Assembly (NCBI GenBank): GCA_007922225.1
Contig: ML679961.1
Span: forward strand, 63,740,249-63,804,248
DNA from: Emydura subglobosa
Taxonomy: Eukaryota; Chordata; Testudines; Chelidae
Length of the DNA: 64,000 nt
Direction: 5' to 3'
Below are positions 12,090-23,510 of this stretch, one piece after another. The position numbers and the translations under genes are program-made. The notes beneath the pieces were generated by a model, which saw only the letters and a program-made list of their open reading frames with translations, ran no database searches and was not told the origin of the DNA. Positions within the stretch are counted from its first letter, which is position 1; every line of letters begins with the position of its first letter.

Positions 12090-14410
12090 AGCACCTTTGC
12101 AAAGAAAGTGAAAAACCCTCTTTCTGAATGAAAATGCAAAGAGCATTTCTAGGAAGACGGTATGCAGCTCTCCTGCTTAGATTCCAGCAGAGTGCATCAG
12201 TGTTAACATCCCTCTTCTTGTGAAAAAGGCCATTAATAAGGAGCTTGGTATTACTTATCTGAAAGAGGATCCCTGTAGCAAAGTATATTCTAACACCATC
12301 CTAGTTGTTTCAGTACAGAGGGAAGAGCGTTACAGACAAGACCACTGGCAACACCCATGTATTGCCTAGAGATTTCCTAGACAAGTCCAACACAACCTAC
12401 TGTATTTCACATGCAATCTCTGATAGCACCACAAAACCAGGTGGTGTGGCTATAGCCTATGTTTTAAAATTTTTCAATTGTAACCACGCTTTCAAATTAT
12501 GTTTCACAAAAAAACCCGACTAAGCTAACAGGTTTGCATAGGTAATGGTGACCTGCACACAAAGGGAGAGGAAGAGAAGGATGCCAAAAAGTTTGTCACA
12601 TGATAACTGAAGCTCTTTCATGCTCAGTGGATGAACACAAAGGTCTGCAAACTTATTTGATTTGCTGTATTTAACGAGCAGCATTATGCAGAGACAAAAC
12701 CTATATCAGCAGGTTATTCACTAGGTTTAAATTCAGAAGAGAAACTAAGCAAGTCTAGATGGCATCTAAATTGGTGTTAGCACACGAACAACATTCATTC
12801 ACATTGGCACAAATACAATCAAGGATGGACCACTTCTCTGGGTGGGTGGATGCGTGATGTGTGGTATTAGCGTGCTAGTGGGAACAAATTGTTATCATGG
12901 TAAAAATTTCTCTAGCATAGGCTCTTAGACTCCCTTACCATCAGACAAGTCCTATCACCACCACATACCCACTTTGATTTTCAAACAATATTTCAAACAA
13001 TATTCCTAATCGTGCAATTAAGCGAGGTGTGAGTTTGGACCAAACAGGGAATGAAGTTACCACCTTTTAAAGTTTGGTTTATAAACAAGTCAGTAATTTT
13101 AAGTCAGTGTTTAGAGATCAAGAATTTATTTCAACATGGGATTTAAGATCCCATCGCTGACAAGGCATCCCTCTTTCTCAGTGTTCGAAGAACATCAACT
13201 CAAATTGTTGGGCAAATACAGGATGAAGGACAAGATTTCCTTCTTATTTAGAAATCACCAGGCACTAGTGATTTCTCCTCCCCTCCACCACACTGCTCAG
13301 AGGAGGTTCAAGCCAGCATTTTTGCAACCTTGGCAATGGAATAACCCCAACTACAATGCACCGATGAGGTGGTGCCTTTAATATCAACACATACCAGTTT
13401 GATTTTAATAGAAGTGTCCATTTTTACAAGGCATGTATTAGGTTTGCATCAACACAATTTTTTAGCAGGATCACCTCACCTAACTATTTTTCTTTGCTAA
13501 TTAGAAAATGTAAAATATGACAGTGTCAAGTATTAAAGGGTCACTGCCAAGTTGCATATCCAAAATTTAAGATGCGTTTGAAGTTTTTAGAAAACCTTTC
13601 TAGTCATACTGGGGGTTTGACGTATGTATCCTGCATTTTCTTTGTGGTTTAGTTACTTGGAAACTTTCTCCCTTTAACTGAAATATTCCCCTACAGCATC
13701 AAAAACCAGACAATGGCATTGGCACAGGAGAACCAAAAAGTGAAACATGATTGCTATTGGCCAGTCTAGTGTCACTGTCCAAACTGAGTCAGAAACCCCC
13801 ACAAAATGGTGAAAACCAACGAAAACTGAACATTTTAAAAATGGAGTCATCTAATAGTTGAAATTTTTCTTCAAGTTATTTTTACACTCTAGCTTTTCGC
13901 TATAGACTCTAAAGTTACTACAGCTTAGAAAGCTACGTTTCTAAAAAAGATTCCTCTTTTTAATCAGAACAGTGAAATCTGACAACTAGAAGACTGCATG
14001 CTGCATTGTAAGAGGAATTCTTACAACATGTAGGGCTCAATTTCCAAAATTCAGGTGCACACAATTTGTGACTTCACAAAATTGGCCAGTTATTCAACTG
14101 GTCATGTCCATGCACAATTACCCGATTCATATATAAAACTACAGTAATCTGTATGCAGGTTAGACAGTTGTAGTTTTTAGCATGCACAACTGCACATACA
14201 GTGCGTTTTACAAAACCACTAATTTTAAAAACGGGCTCGTTTCTACCATGCTATACTGTTGGCAGCAGTATTCTATTGTTACGTTTGATAGCACACACAA
14301 CTATTAGCATAAAGGCCCAATTGTTTATAACTTCAAATTTTTAATACACAGCTACATAGGCACCCTAGACAGGTGATACAGGGTTACATACCCATGAAAA
14401 TAGAACCACC
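12090..14410. other. unannotated intronic sequence
   Basis: AT-rich intron with no recognisable exon, RNA gene or repeat. Open frames are short and unconvincing. Confidence 0.5.
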
Positions 14411-14417
14411 AGTACAT

Positions 14418-14463
14418 GGGTACTTTGCTTTAATGCCTTAGGGGTATTTTGCTTTAATGCCTT
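14418..14463. repeat. 23-bp tandem duplication
   Basis: Two adjacent copies of a unit reading GGGTAYTTTGCTTTAATGCC plus CTT or CTTA, differing by one substitution and one G. A simple local duplication. Confidence 0.85.
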
Positions 14464-14593
14464 TTGTGTTGGTTTGTTTTTAATTAGAGTTTTTGGTGAC
14501 AGTATAAAATAGTAGGGCAAAACCTGAATGGAGAGCAAAACAGCTTTTAAATGTTGTACACTTACATTAGGTAGTGGCCCCATAGACATGCAA

Positions 14594-14685
14594 GGCCAGA
14601 TTCCCAGCTGGTGTAAATCTGGTTAGCGACACTGAAGTCAAAGGGATCTATGGTTGTTGATTTAAGCCAGCTGACGATCCAGACC
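14594..14685. repeat. palindromic reptile repeat (GGCCAGATTC type)
   Basis: The left arm GGCCAGATTCCCAGCTGGTG plus TAAATC pairs with the right arm GATTTAAGCCAGCTGACGAT plus CCAGACC. It forms a hairpin of about 92 bp around ACTGAAGTCAAAGGG. Three similar hairpins lie elsewhere in the window. Confidence 0.7.
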
Positions 14686-14689
14686 GCAG

Positions 14690-17250
14690 TATAACAGAGA
14701 AAGAAACCGGGGAAACTAGTTTTAAAAACCTCACCCATCTGTTGTAAGGGGTTGGTCAAAGACTTGCCACTACTTTCCTCCTCGTTTCCCCTTCACTGCG
14801 GGGAAACCTTGTTGGTTCCTGAGCGAAGGGCTTCTTGCTGAGCCACCCTGCTCCCTACCTCCTTTCTACTCCCCCACCACTCCCCTTCCCTGGTTTCCCA
14901 TCATCGCCATTGCTCCAGAGTTTCATTAATGGAGACGGAACAGGTGAAAGACGGGGCTGAATCTGCAGCACTCTATATTCTGCAGGGGGGTTTCACAGCT
15001 CGGCTTCAGACAGGCTTCTTTTGCCCCAGCCCCTTACCCATGAGAGGTGATTTTCTTCTCCCTTGAGATTGAACAGGGAGCTCAGAGTGAGAGAGATTCA
15101 ACCTGTGGAACAGGTCTGGAAAGGAGACTGGATCTCAGCACCTCGCCCATGCCAACGGCCCATAAGTGGCTCAGCATTACATGGGTGGAGGAGGGAAACT
15201 GGCTTTGGAAAAGGACTAACCATCCCTGGTCAGAGTGACAGTTGGGGCAGGTCTCTTCACACCAGCACGTTTCACTGGTGCTCTGGTGCATTCAGTTCAG
15301 ACCACCACCCAGGACCTTCCGCTGGAGAGTTTCAGGACTGATGTTTTCTCCCAGAGGTGTGTTCATATGTACCTGATTTGTGGGTTTTTTAAGGGTTTAA
15401 GGGTTGTACCAAGTAACAAAAGGGAGAAAATTCTCAGACCCAGCACTTCTACTCAACTGAAGGCACTAGACAGTCAGCCACTCCTGTACATGCCATGGAT
15501 CCTCTCTGGAGTCAGAGAGTAACCATAGAACTTGCCCTAATGCATTTTAAGGAACAGATCTTCAAAATATTAAAATCGACACAGGATCTTGAGATCTTCT
15601 TGGCTCTCATTTCCCAAGCGCTCGGCCTTCATCCCTGCAATGCTTTTTTGAAGCAGTATTGCTGATCTGTGGCATAAGCTCATGAACTCAATTGCCTGTT
15701 GATTGGCAAACCATTAACTAGTGTTTGGGAGAGTATTTTAAGCACTGCCATACCATCTGGAACTGTTCTCTAGTCAGCTCTCATCAGTAAGGCTACATTT
15801 GCCATGGATGCCATGTTGTGCATCTGGTTTTTGGTTTTTTTAAAAAACTACCCACTACTTTCGACACTTTGCAGTTGGGGGCGGGGGAGGGCCATCTAGA
15901 AATGAGGGGTATATGACAACATGTGAGGAGGAAAATTACAATGAGATCTTCAGCACACTGAGAACTAATGGGGAGCAATAGCTCAGCCACAGCAGTGCAG
16001 CTCAAAAGAGCTACATTTCCTTGAAGAGCAGTACGATCCGCCCCTCGAGGGAGCAAACCATTTTTTAAAAATGCTGAGAGAGTTAAGTTGGATTTAAAGG
16101 GGTCAGCTCTGGTACAACTATTATGTTTATATCAATTTACTATTAGCACATGCACAATCCTAGTTATGTGCATGTGAATGATAAAATATTATTTGGGGTA
16201 CAGAAGGAACACCTGTGACACTCAGTTCTTTGTTTTCCTCTATTTCAGAGGCTTTGAGTTTTTCACCAACATAGGGAATTGTCATTCATGAGGGTATTTG
16301 GATGGGACATGACCACGAACATCTGTGTGATGCAGAAGCGGTAATGGCGACTCAGCTGGCAGCACTCTTCTCTCAGAGTCAGTGTAAGTTCAGAGCCCCA
16401 GCACAGCATTAGAGTGTGCTCTGGTGCTACAGGGGCCTTCTTTTGAAGGGAGCAGAACACCCACCCATACAACAACTTGTGGCTGTTGAAGACCCCAGAG
16501 GCATGGATCCACCTATAATCATCGGGGCACAGAACTTCTCTGGCCCTGGGGCCAGAGGGGAAGAGAGCAAGAGCTCCTCCCAGGTTCGCAGGAGGGGAGG
16601 GAGTGGAAAAAAACAGAACATGCCCCTACAAAAGGGATCAAGTTAAAATTCCTGCGCACACCCCTGAAGGGCATTAACCTAGAATCTGGGAGAGATTCCA
16701 AATGTGGGTTATGACATCCTGCCTGGATAAATACCACCTGTAGTTTCAACAGGTGACAGTATTCTTCACTGCCTGTCCCAGATGGTTTAATGCTCAGGTA
16801 TACCATAAAATAGCTAGGTGACTATTCCAGTGATGGGTGAAATGACACCTAGAGGTTAGTGTTCTGCAATACATTTTAATTAGCACCGTATATTCAGAAG
16901 TTAGTCATTATTCCACAGCAAGAGAGTACTATTAATATCTTTTGTGACTGGGAATGTTGTCCATCCCACTGTTATATACAGGAAACTGATGTAGCAATGT
17001 TATACAGCAATGCACACATCAGTCTCTTACAGGCACCATTATTCATGGAGAGGGATGATCTTTACACACCACTATTAGATAGATTTCTAATTTGACTATA
17101 AAGAACATTAGAGTAAATTGAAGCAGTAAGAAAGACCCTAGAACATGACAAGAAAGGCCCTGGTACAACAGAGTGGGATCCAATGGCAGAGGAAGAACGG
17201 AGAGGACATTCCATTGTATTTACTTCAGTGTAATCAGAACTGCCTGTCAA
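14690..17250. other. unannotated intronic sequence
   Basis: No exon or repeat recognised. Short frames at 15047-15522 and 16416-16646 overlap one another on both strands and have no domain signature. Confidence 0.5.
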
Positions 17251-17259
17251 AGTCTAGAC

Positions 17260-17394
17260 CAGTGGTTTTCAACCTGTGTTCCATGGACCCTGGGGGGGGG
17301 GTCTCCAGATGATGTCTAAGATTTCCAAAGGAGTCCTCCCCTCCATTTGAAATTTTTTAGGGGTCCACAAATGAAAAAAGATTGAAAACCACTG
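17260..17394. mobile_element. hAT-type MITE (135 bp)
   Basis: The terminal inverted repeats are CAGTGGTTTTCAACC and GATTGAAAACCACTG, the classic hAT/Charlie-like terminus. Flanking 8-bp target duplications are GTCTAGAC (17252-17259) and ATCTGGAC (17395-17402), matching at 6 of 8 positions. Eight-bp duplications are diagnostic of hAT. It has no transposase, so it is non-autonomous. Confidence 0.88.
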
Positions 17395-17494
17395 ATCTGG
17401 ACTCTTATGCTGTCTTAGTAGATACAAAAGACAAGTTTCATCTGTGGACAGTAGCATGATAGGTTGTGCAGTTAGCTATGGAACAGTTTTCCAT

Positions 17495-17720
17495 TGGAAA
17501 ATGCTGATTAGATTAAATTGAAATGTTTCACAGGAACATATGGATTTTGTCAAGATTTGTAGGAAATCAAAACATTTCATTTCTAGAAGATTAAAGTTGA
17601 TATGAAATGTTTCAGTGTTCTATTATATTCTAAATATAAATCTAATCAAAACATTTCAACTTCAATGAAACAAAATGTTCTGAAAATATTTTGTTTTGAT
17701 AAAGCTTGTGGATTGACTTT
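17495..17720. repeat. AT-rich inverted-repeat cluster
   Basis: Several copies of AAATGTTTC-like and CAAAACATTTCA-like words occur in both orientations, for example near 17517-17528, 17571-17580, 17604-17614 and 17647-17659. The segment can fold into imperfect stems. It resembles the tail of the tRNA-like composite repeat found elsewhere in the window, but this is weak. Confidence 0.4.
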
Positions 17721-18186
17721 TCTTCCAGAGCTGGGACGAAACAGTGTCAAGATCCTGCAATTCTCTGTGAGATGAAAATTCCAAATAGTTCTATCATAAA
17801 ATTTTATCAAAACTGAAGTCATTTGGGATAAAATTTTCCATGCTGAGTGTCTGCCTCAAGCTACTTTTTTTGGGTGAGCTTTCAGCAAAAACAGATCAGC
17901 CATTTCTGAGAATGAGATTAGGGAAAAATAACTTGTGCTCACATTATTACACCATATAACTGAGAATCTCTATCACCTCAAGGCTTTGGATCAGGCTTGT
18001 GTAGTGAAAGCTGTTGTCTGTAGGACCCCTGCCTCATTTGTTGCAGAAGTTGGAAGGTGGATAATGAATGAGGCAGGGGATTGCAGGAAGAGAAAGGATT
18101 CTTTCATGGTTAAGGCAATTAAATGCTGTCCTGGAGAATTGGAGTCTATCTGTGCCTCTGCCACAGAGTTCCTATGGGATGCTGGA

Positions 18187-19530
18187 CTCAGACTTTAAGG
18201 TCAAAAGGGACCATTATGATCATCTAGTCTGACCTCCTGCACAACGCAGGCCACAGAACTTCACCCACCCATTCCTGTAATGGACCCCTAACCTAAGACT
18301 GAGTTATTGAAGTCCTCAAATAATAATTTAAAGACTTCAAGGTACAGAGAATCCACCAGCAAGCGACCCCATGCTGCAGAGGAGGGTGAAAACCCCCCAG
18401 GGTTTATGTCAATCTGCCCCGGGGGAAAATGTTTTCCCAACCCCAAATATGGTGATCAATTAAACCCTGAGCATGTGGGCAAGACTCACCAGCCAGACAC
18501 CCAAGAAAGAATTCTCAGTAGTAACTCATAACCCATCCCATCTAACATCCCTTCACAGGCCATTGGGCATATTTACCGCTAGTAGCCAAAGATCAATCAC
18601 CAAATTAGGCTGTCCCATCATACCATCCCTTCCATAAACTTATCAAGCTCAGTCTTGAAGCTAGCTAGGTTTCTTACCCCACACTGATCCCCTTGGAAGG
18701 CTGTTCCAGAACTTCACTTCTCTGATGGTTAGAAACCTTCATCTAATTTCAAGTCTAAACTTCCTGATGGCCAGTTTATACCCATTTGTTCTTGTGTCCA
18801 CATTGGTGCTGAACTTAAATAATTCCTCTTCCTCCCTGGTATTTATCCCTCTAATGTATTTATAGAGAGCAATCATCTCTCCCCTCAGCCTTCATTTGGT
18901 TAGGCTAAACAAGCCACTCCACTAGTAACCTCCCTCCTGCCTGACAGTTTACCTTTCAGTATGATCCGTTGTAGTCTCCCCTATCCACCTTCCAATTTTC
19001 CTATTAATCCCCATCTTTTCCAATTTAATTAAATTCCCCATGTGGAACCGTATCAAATGCCTTACTGAAATCTAGGTAAATTAGATATTCTCTCTGTCTA
19101 AAATATCTTATCTTCTCAAAAAAGGAGATCAGGTTGTTCTGGCACAATCTACCTTTTGTAAAGCCATGTTGTATTTTGTCCCAATTACCATTAACCTCAA
19201 TGTCCTTAATTACTTTCTCTCTTTCAAATTTTTTTTTAAACACCCTTGCATACTACTGAGGTCAAACTAATAGGCCCGTAATTATCCAGATCACTTCCCC
19301 CGCCCCCTCCTTTCTTGAAAATAAGAATTATGTTAGCAATTCTCCAGTGATACAGTACAACCCCTGAATTTACAGATTCATTAAAAATCCTTGCTAATGG
19401 GCTTGCAATTTCACATGCTAGTTCCTTTAATGTTCTTGGATGGAGATTATCCAGGCCCCCCGATTTAGTCCCATTAAGCTGTTCAAGTTTGGCTTCCACC
19501 TCAGATGTGGACAAGTCACAAATCAGGATT
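18187..19530 (-). mobile_element. CR1-type LINE, 5'-truncated with internal deletion (copy B)
   Basis: Minus-strand CR1 whose 3' end lies at about 18187 (GGTCCCTTTTGACCTTAAAG on the minus strand). The RT fingers and palm are recognisable: DNLHPRTLKELACEIASPLA and, nearer the 3' side, LIYLDFSKAFDTVPHGE (motif A) near 19030-19085. Compared with copy C, about 580 bp containing RT motif C is missing at a junction near 18915. Frameshifts are present. The 5' end stops at the DLSTSEVEAKL region, so ORF1 and the endonuclease are absent. Confidence 0.92.
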
Positions 19531-19535
19531 TTCAC
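19025..19535 (-). pseudogene. CR1 copy B reverse transcriptase remnant
   Basis: Two overlapping open segments (19236-19535 and 19025-19243) in different frames encode the N-terminal RT. They carry SEVEAKLEQLNGTKSGG, the NWDKIQHGFTKGR motif and DFSKAFD. The frame change lies near 19240. The protein is truncated and inactive. Confidence 0.88.
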
Positions 19536-19539
19536 ATGT

Positions 19540-20840
19540 GGCCACTAACTGTTACTAATTTTTCGGGTGTCCAACTTAATTTGCAGAAGTACTGAGCACT
19601 CATAGCAGCAACTGAAGGCAAAGGGAACTGTACTTTGAACATACAAAGTGCTATATAATACTAACTATTCTGAAAAAATCAGGTTCTAAGCTTCTCAAAT
19701 TGGATATCAAAATTAGTTTAAGCCTTTGACATTAGTGTCTCTGTGCATCACCTTCCCGTTTGTAAAAAAAAACAAACAAAACAAACAAACAAACCAAAGT
19801 TTCCATCCCACAGGAAATTCCAGTATTTGTTTTCTAAATGTTAAGGGGAAAACAAAACTTTAAAATATTTGCAGTTCACCTTTTGATATGACAGGTCCTC
19901 GTCTCCCAGCTCTTGGATGGCAAGGAGGACCCAATAAATTCTGATTCACTAGTGGGCAGTCACTACACAAGGTTCTCATCTACTGTTTCTTCATTTCTTA
20001 AAAAAAAGTTACCATTGTGCTCGAATGTCCCCACACTATTACAGGCTGTGTCCCTTAAGTTAAAGGCTGGCTGAATTATCAACCAAATCTCGGTCGTACT
20101 AGTGAATCCCAACTAATCTCCGTTCCAGTGACCAAAAAATATTACAGTGCTCCCAATCTAATGCCTCTGACAGTAGGTGGCCCAAGAAAATTACTGTTTT
20201 TTCCACTGAAAGAACATATCTGATCAGGCATTTCTATAGCCTATGGAACCATCTAAAGCTGATGGTTTTCAATATTCAGAAGTCAGGTTGTGGTGTGAGG
20301 AGGGACATTTGAATTATCATAGTTGCCACACAGTCTTCCAATACAGCAAGACATGAAAGAGTACAGATAGAAAAGGAAGACTCAGAAATGCTTAGGAAAC
20401 TCAAAACTAGTAGTTAGAGCCTTTTGGTGGTGAAAAACCCTTACTTTTCAACACTCAATGTTATCCTCTCTCACATGCTTCCCCTAAACTAAATGTGAAC
20501 ACCCCAAAGTTCAAAAGGGGTCTCCATTTTAGAAGAAATAATTCTAGAAAGTTTTTAAATTAAGGAGGGATTTTTATGACAGGGAAAAGCTTTCAAAACA
20601 AAAGTACAGCTTAAATATAAATCCATTTACCCTTCATATGGATTTTTATAGGTTTTTCTTGTCACTTTAACTGATTGCCAGATATACTTATGCTCAAATA
20701 AGTGTTCTCCCTCACAGCCCACCTTCTCCCAATTAGGAGAGCGCACACACAGCTCTAGTATTTTGACTTCGCTGCAGGTCCAATCATTTCTAGGACAAAA
20801 GACTGATGTTCATGAGTGAGAAATTGTGACTATATTGCAT
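19540..20840. other. unannotated intronic sequence
   Basis: No exon recognised. Contains an A/C-rich simple stretch (AAACAAACAAAACAAACAAA type) around 19767-19795 and a short SINE-tail-like phrase, AAAGTGCTATATAATACTAA, near 19645. Confidence 0.45.
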
Positions 20841-20842
20841 GA

Positions 20843-20868
20843 TATAAAGGTGAAAAGCCAACAACAAA
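20843..20868 (+). repeat. 26-bp direct repeat, copy 1 (downstream of the Kazal exon)
   Basis: The segment starting TATAAAGGTGAAAAGCC and ending ACAACAAA recurs exactly at 22303-22328. The two copies are 1,460 bp apart and bracket the SMOC1 Kazal exon. Flanking bases differ at once, so the identity is confined to 26 bp. Confidence 0.95.
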
Positions 20869-21723
20869 AGCCTCCTCTGTCCGAGCTCGGATTGGGTGGC
20901 AGTCGCCCATCTCCTGGGCTGGCAGCCAGGCAGCAGCCACCTGCAACTTGCCCAGGTGGCAGCTCCCCCCCCAACTCAAAGCCCAGTACCCAGAAAACTT
21001 GTCAATTTCACAGCTCAAGCTAAGCCATGAAATTGACAACTATGACAGCCCCAGATTACACCAGTTATCCTCTTTTCCTGTCTCTCTCTCACCCCTTCCT
21101 CCTCTCAAAACTATGGCAAAAAAATTGGTGCAGCACTTTATATTCCCTAGCATTGGCATGCCGCTCAAAGACTCCTAGCTTTGGCCAACATCACCTTTAA
21201 AATAGGTACACACTTGAGTTATGCACCCCTGGTGTAAAGGTGGTAACCCTACCCACACTAGATCTGACATCTGTCATATCACACCCTTATATACTCAGCC
21301 CTTCTTCCAACATATGGCTCACTTTAGTCTGTAAATATAAAATCCTGTGGAAAATTGAATGTTGCAGTACTTATTAAAATTTTCACAAGTTAGGAGGTAC
21401 TTGCTACTTAAAAGGTTGAGAAACACTGGCATAGAGAACACAAAAAATAAGGGCCACATATAACATCTCTAATTGAGTGCAAAGAGACTTTCTAGTCCTT
21501 TGCTGTACTTACACATCTTTATTTGTGTAAACATACACACACCAAAAGCACACCTACTCCAGAAAGCAAACAGGAAGGCAACCCCACTTGTGGGGCTGAT
21601 CCTGTATTCCCTGTGCACCCAAACTCTCTCACAGCTCAATGGACACGTATTGGTCCCTTGATCAGCAACATTCCTTACTTCCTCTGTAGTAGTTAGCAAT
21701 CATCCCTTCCTCCATCCACTTAC

Positions 21724-21822
21724 GGGCCAGATTCTGAGATCCACACTCAGCATGACTATACAAGTTCAATGGGGTGCTCATGGAATAAGATACTATTAAC
21801 ATAAGCATGTCAGAATCCAGCC
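21724..21822. repeat. palindromic reptile repeat (GGCCAGATTC type)
   Basis: The left end GGGCCAGATTCTGAG and right end GTCAGAATCCAGCC are inverted copies, around an interior of about 70 bp that includes TTCAATGGGG. Same class as 14594-14685, more degenerate. Confidence 0.55.
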
Positions 21823-21880
21823 TTAGAGTAAAGAGGACTCCCGCCCCCACCCCAAAATAACCACTTTGTGATTCACTTAC

Positions 21881-22052
21881 CTTTGCATCTGCCTCGATGC
21901 ACCACACTCAGACCTGAGTCCCTGCATTTTGCTCTCTGGTAGTCACACATTGACTCGTAAGTCCTGCCATCCGAGGCGCAGAGGGGTTTGGACTGGGACC
22001 TGGAGCAGTGGAGGTTACATTGTGGGTCTCTGTCACGGTCGCTTATTAAAAA
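21881..22052 (-). CDS. SMOC1: SMOC1, Kazal/follistatin-like domain exon (probable coding exon 2)
   Basis: SMOC1 is a secreted matricellular glycoprotein of basement membranes that modulates BMP signalling. This 172-bp exon encodes 57 codons plus one base. It starts FLISDRDRDPQCNLHC and ends GRCK. Six cysteines and the motif CASDGRTYESMC form one Kazal/follistatin-like unit. The acceptor is a pyrimidine-rich tract ending CAG just above 22052 (bases 22053-22055). The donor is GTAAGT directly below 21881. Phase is 0 in and 1 out, matching the next exon. CNLHC and YQRAKCRD match my recollection of SMOC1 rather than the paralogue SMOC2. The vertebrate proteins I remember read SDRDPQC here, so this copy has two extra residues (RD). 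The signal-peptide exon is not visible in the 42 kb upstream and is probably outside the window. Confidence 0.95.
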
Positions 22053-22302
22053 CTGAAGGAGTGAAAAAGTGGGGGAGGAGGAAGACAAAAACCAAATCAA
22101 ATATTTTTAAGTCAGCCCAGAAACTTTTTGAAGACAGCAGTGATAAATGATGCAGTTAAATTTAGAGGATTTCTTGACCACTATGTTGATTTTCACTAAA
22201 AGAAAAGTTATTTAAGTGTACTTTTAAAGGTACCGCCATTCACCAATTTTCTTTAAACACATGATAAATCCACTCAGTCTATGCAGCCTCTGAAAGCGTG
22301 GG

Positions 22303-22328
22303 TATAAAGGTGAAAAGCCAACAACAAA
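22303..22328 (+). repeat. 26-bp direct repeat, copy 2 (upstream of the Kazal exon)
   Basis: Exact copy of 20843-20868, located 251 bp upstream of the Kazal exon acceptor on the gene's strand. See the matching entry. Confidence 0.95.
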
Positions 22329-22523
22329 CCCAATGTAGGAAATGCCATAGTGAATGAACCTGTGGTCAATCTAGTTCAGTATGTTGTTGCTAATAGTGGC
22401 CAAACACCACATGCTTCACCCAAAGGTGCAAGGAACACTGCAGGAGGCAAAGGCGGGCTACTCTGTCCCCCCTCAAGGTTTCTCCTAACTCATATGAGTA
22501 AACCACCATCTAAGACCTGAAAT

Positions 22524-23510
22524 AGAAACCATAGAATCATGGAAAAAGTAGGGCTGGAAGGGACCTCAAGAGGTCATCTAGTTCTAGTCCATTCCCCTGC
22601 CCTGAGGCAGGACCAGGTATTCCTAGATCATCCCTGAGGTGTTTAATCTGTCCTTAAAAACCTCCAACTATGGGGATTCTCCAGTCTCCCTTGAAGTCTA
22701 CTCCAGTGCTCAACTATCCTTATGGTTAGGTTAGCTATCAGGAAAAGCTTTCTAACTCTTGAGGCAGATTAAACCAATTACTTCTTGTCCTACCTTCAGT
22801 GGATATCGAGAACAACTGCTCACAGACCTCTTTTTAACAGCCTTTAACATCTGAAGATCGTTTTATGCCCCTTCAAAAACCAGTCTGAAATATGAATTAG
22901 CTATAACAACTTTGGATGTGCTTGCTACCCGTATAGATGTATAGTACCTACTGATGCCTTGTTTAGTGCCCCACCTCAGTGACGTTCCATGGAGTTGACA
23001 ATCACATCCACCGAGTTCCACGCTCTAATTACTTGTTCTGTGAAAAAGTATTTCCATTTATCAGTTCTGAAGTGGCCATGTTTAATTTCATTGACTGTTC
23101 ACTTGTTCTTGTGCTACAGGATAACGGAAAAGGAAGTTCCCCCTCCACCATGTGTTATTTTATACACTTCTATCATGCTCCTTCTTATTACTCTTTCTAA
23201 AGGTAAACAATGCCAATCTTTTCCTAGGAGAGTTTCTTCAGGCTCCTAATCATTTTCATCATCCTTCTTTGAAACCCCTCTAATTCTGCAATATCCTTTC
23301 TGATGGGGTGACTAGCACTACACACCAAAAAGGCTACACCGTTGATTTGTGGAATGTAATGATGATATTTTCCATATTATTCTCCATCCTGCTCCTTGTG
23401 TATCCTAACACCTGATTTTCTTTTTTCACCACAAGCTGCACTTTGAGCAGAGGTCTTTATTAACCTGTCCACAGAGATACCACTTTCCTGACTTGATGAT
23501 ATGAACCAAG
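22524..23510 (-). mobile_element. CR1-like LINE fragments, minus strand
   Basis: The + strand reads ATAGAATCATGG, then GCTGGAAGGGACCTCAAGAG and GTCATCTAG. This is the reverse complement of a canonical CR1 3' end, covering about 22524-22890. Beyond it, 22930-23280 read on the minus strand recalls the end of a CR1-type ORF2 (WNS segment) and continues into a degenerate tail to about 23510. The two parts may be one element or two adjacent insertions. Confidence 0.7.

Larger units (their letters stand above)
9649..21880 (-). other. SMOC1: SMOC1 intron 2 (complete, 12.2 kb)
   Basis: Phase-1 intron between the Kazal and thyroglobulin exons, with GT-AG ends on the minus strand (GTAAGT at its high-coordinate end, TTTGCAG at its low-coordinate end). 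It contains MIR-type SINE relics, a 119-bp palindromic element, a hAT-type MITE, short inverted-repeat elements and an internally deleted CR1. The stretches 12090-14410, 14690-17250 and 19540-20840 contain only short chance reading frames and simple sequence. Confidence 0.9.

Noticed and set aside
21416..21431. GGTTGAGAAACACTGG, a hAT-like terminus
   Set aside because: The partner terminus and target duplication could not be found within a few hundred bases, so no element was called.
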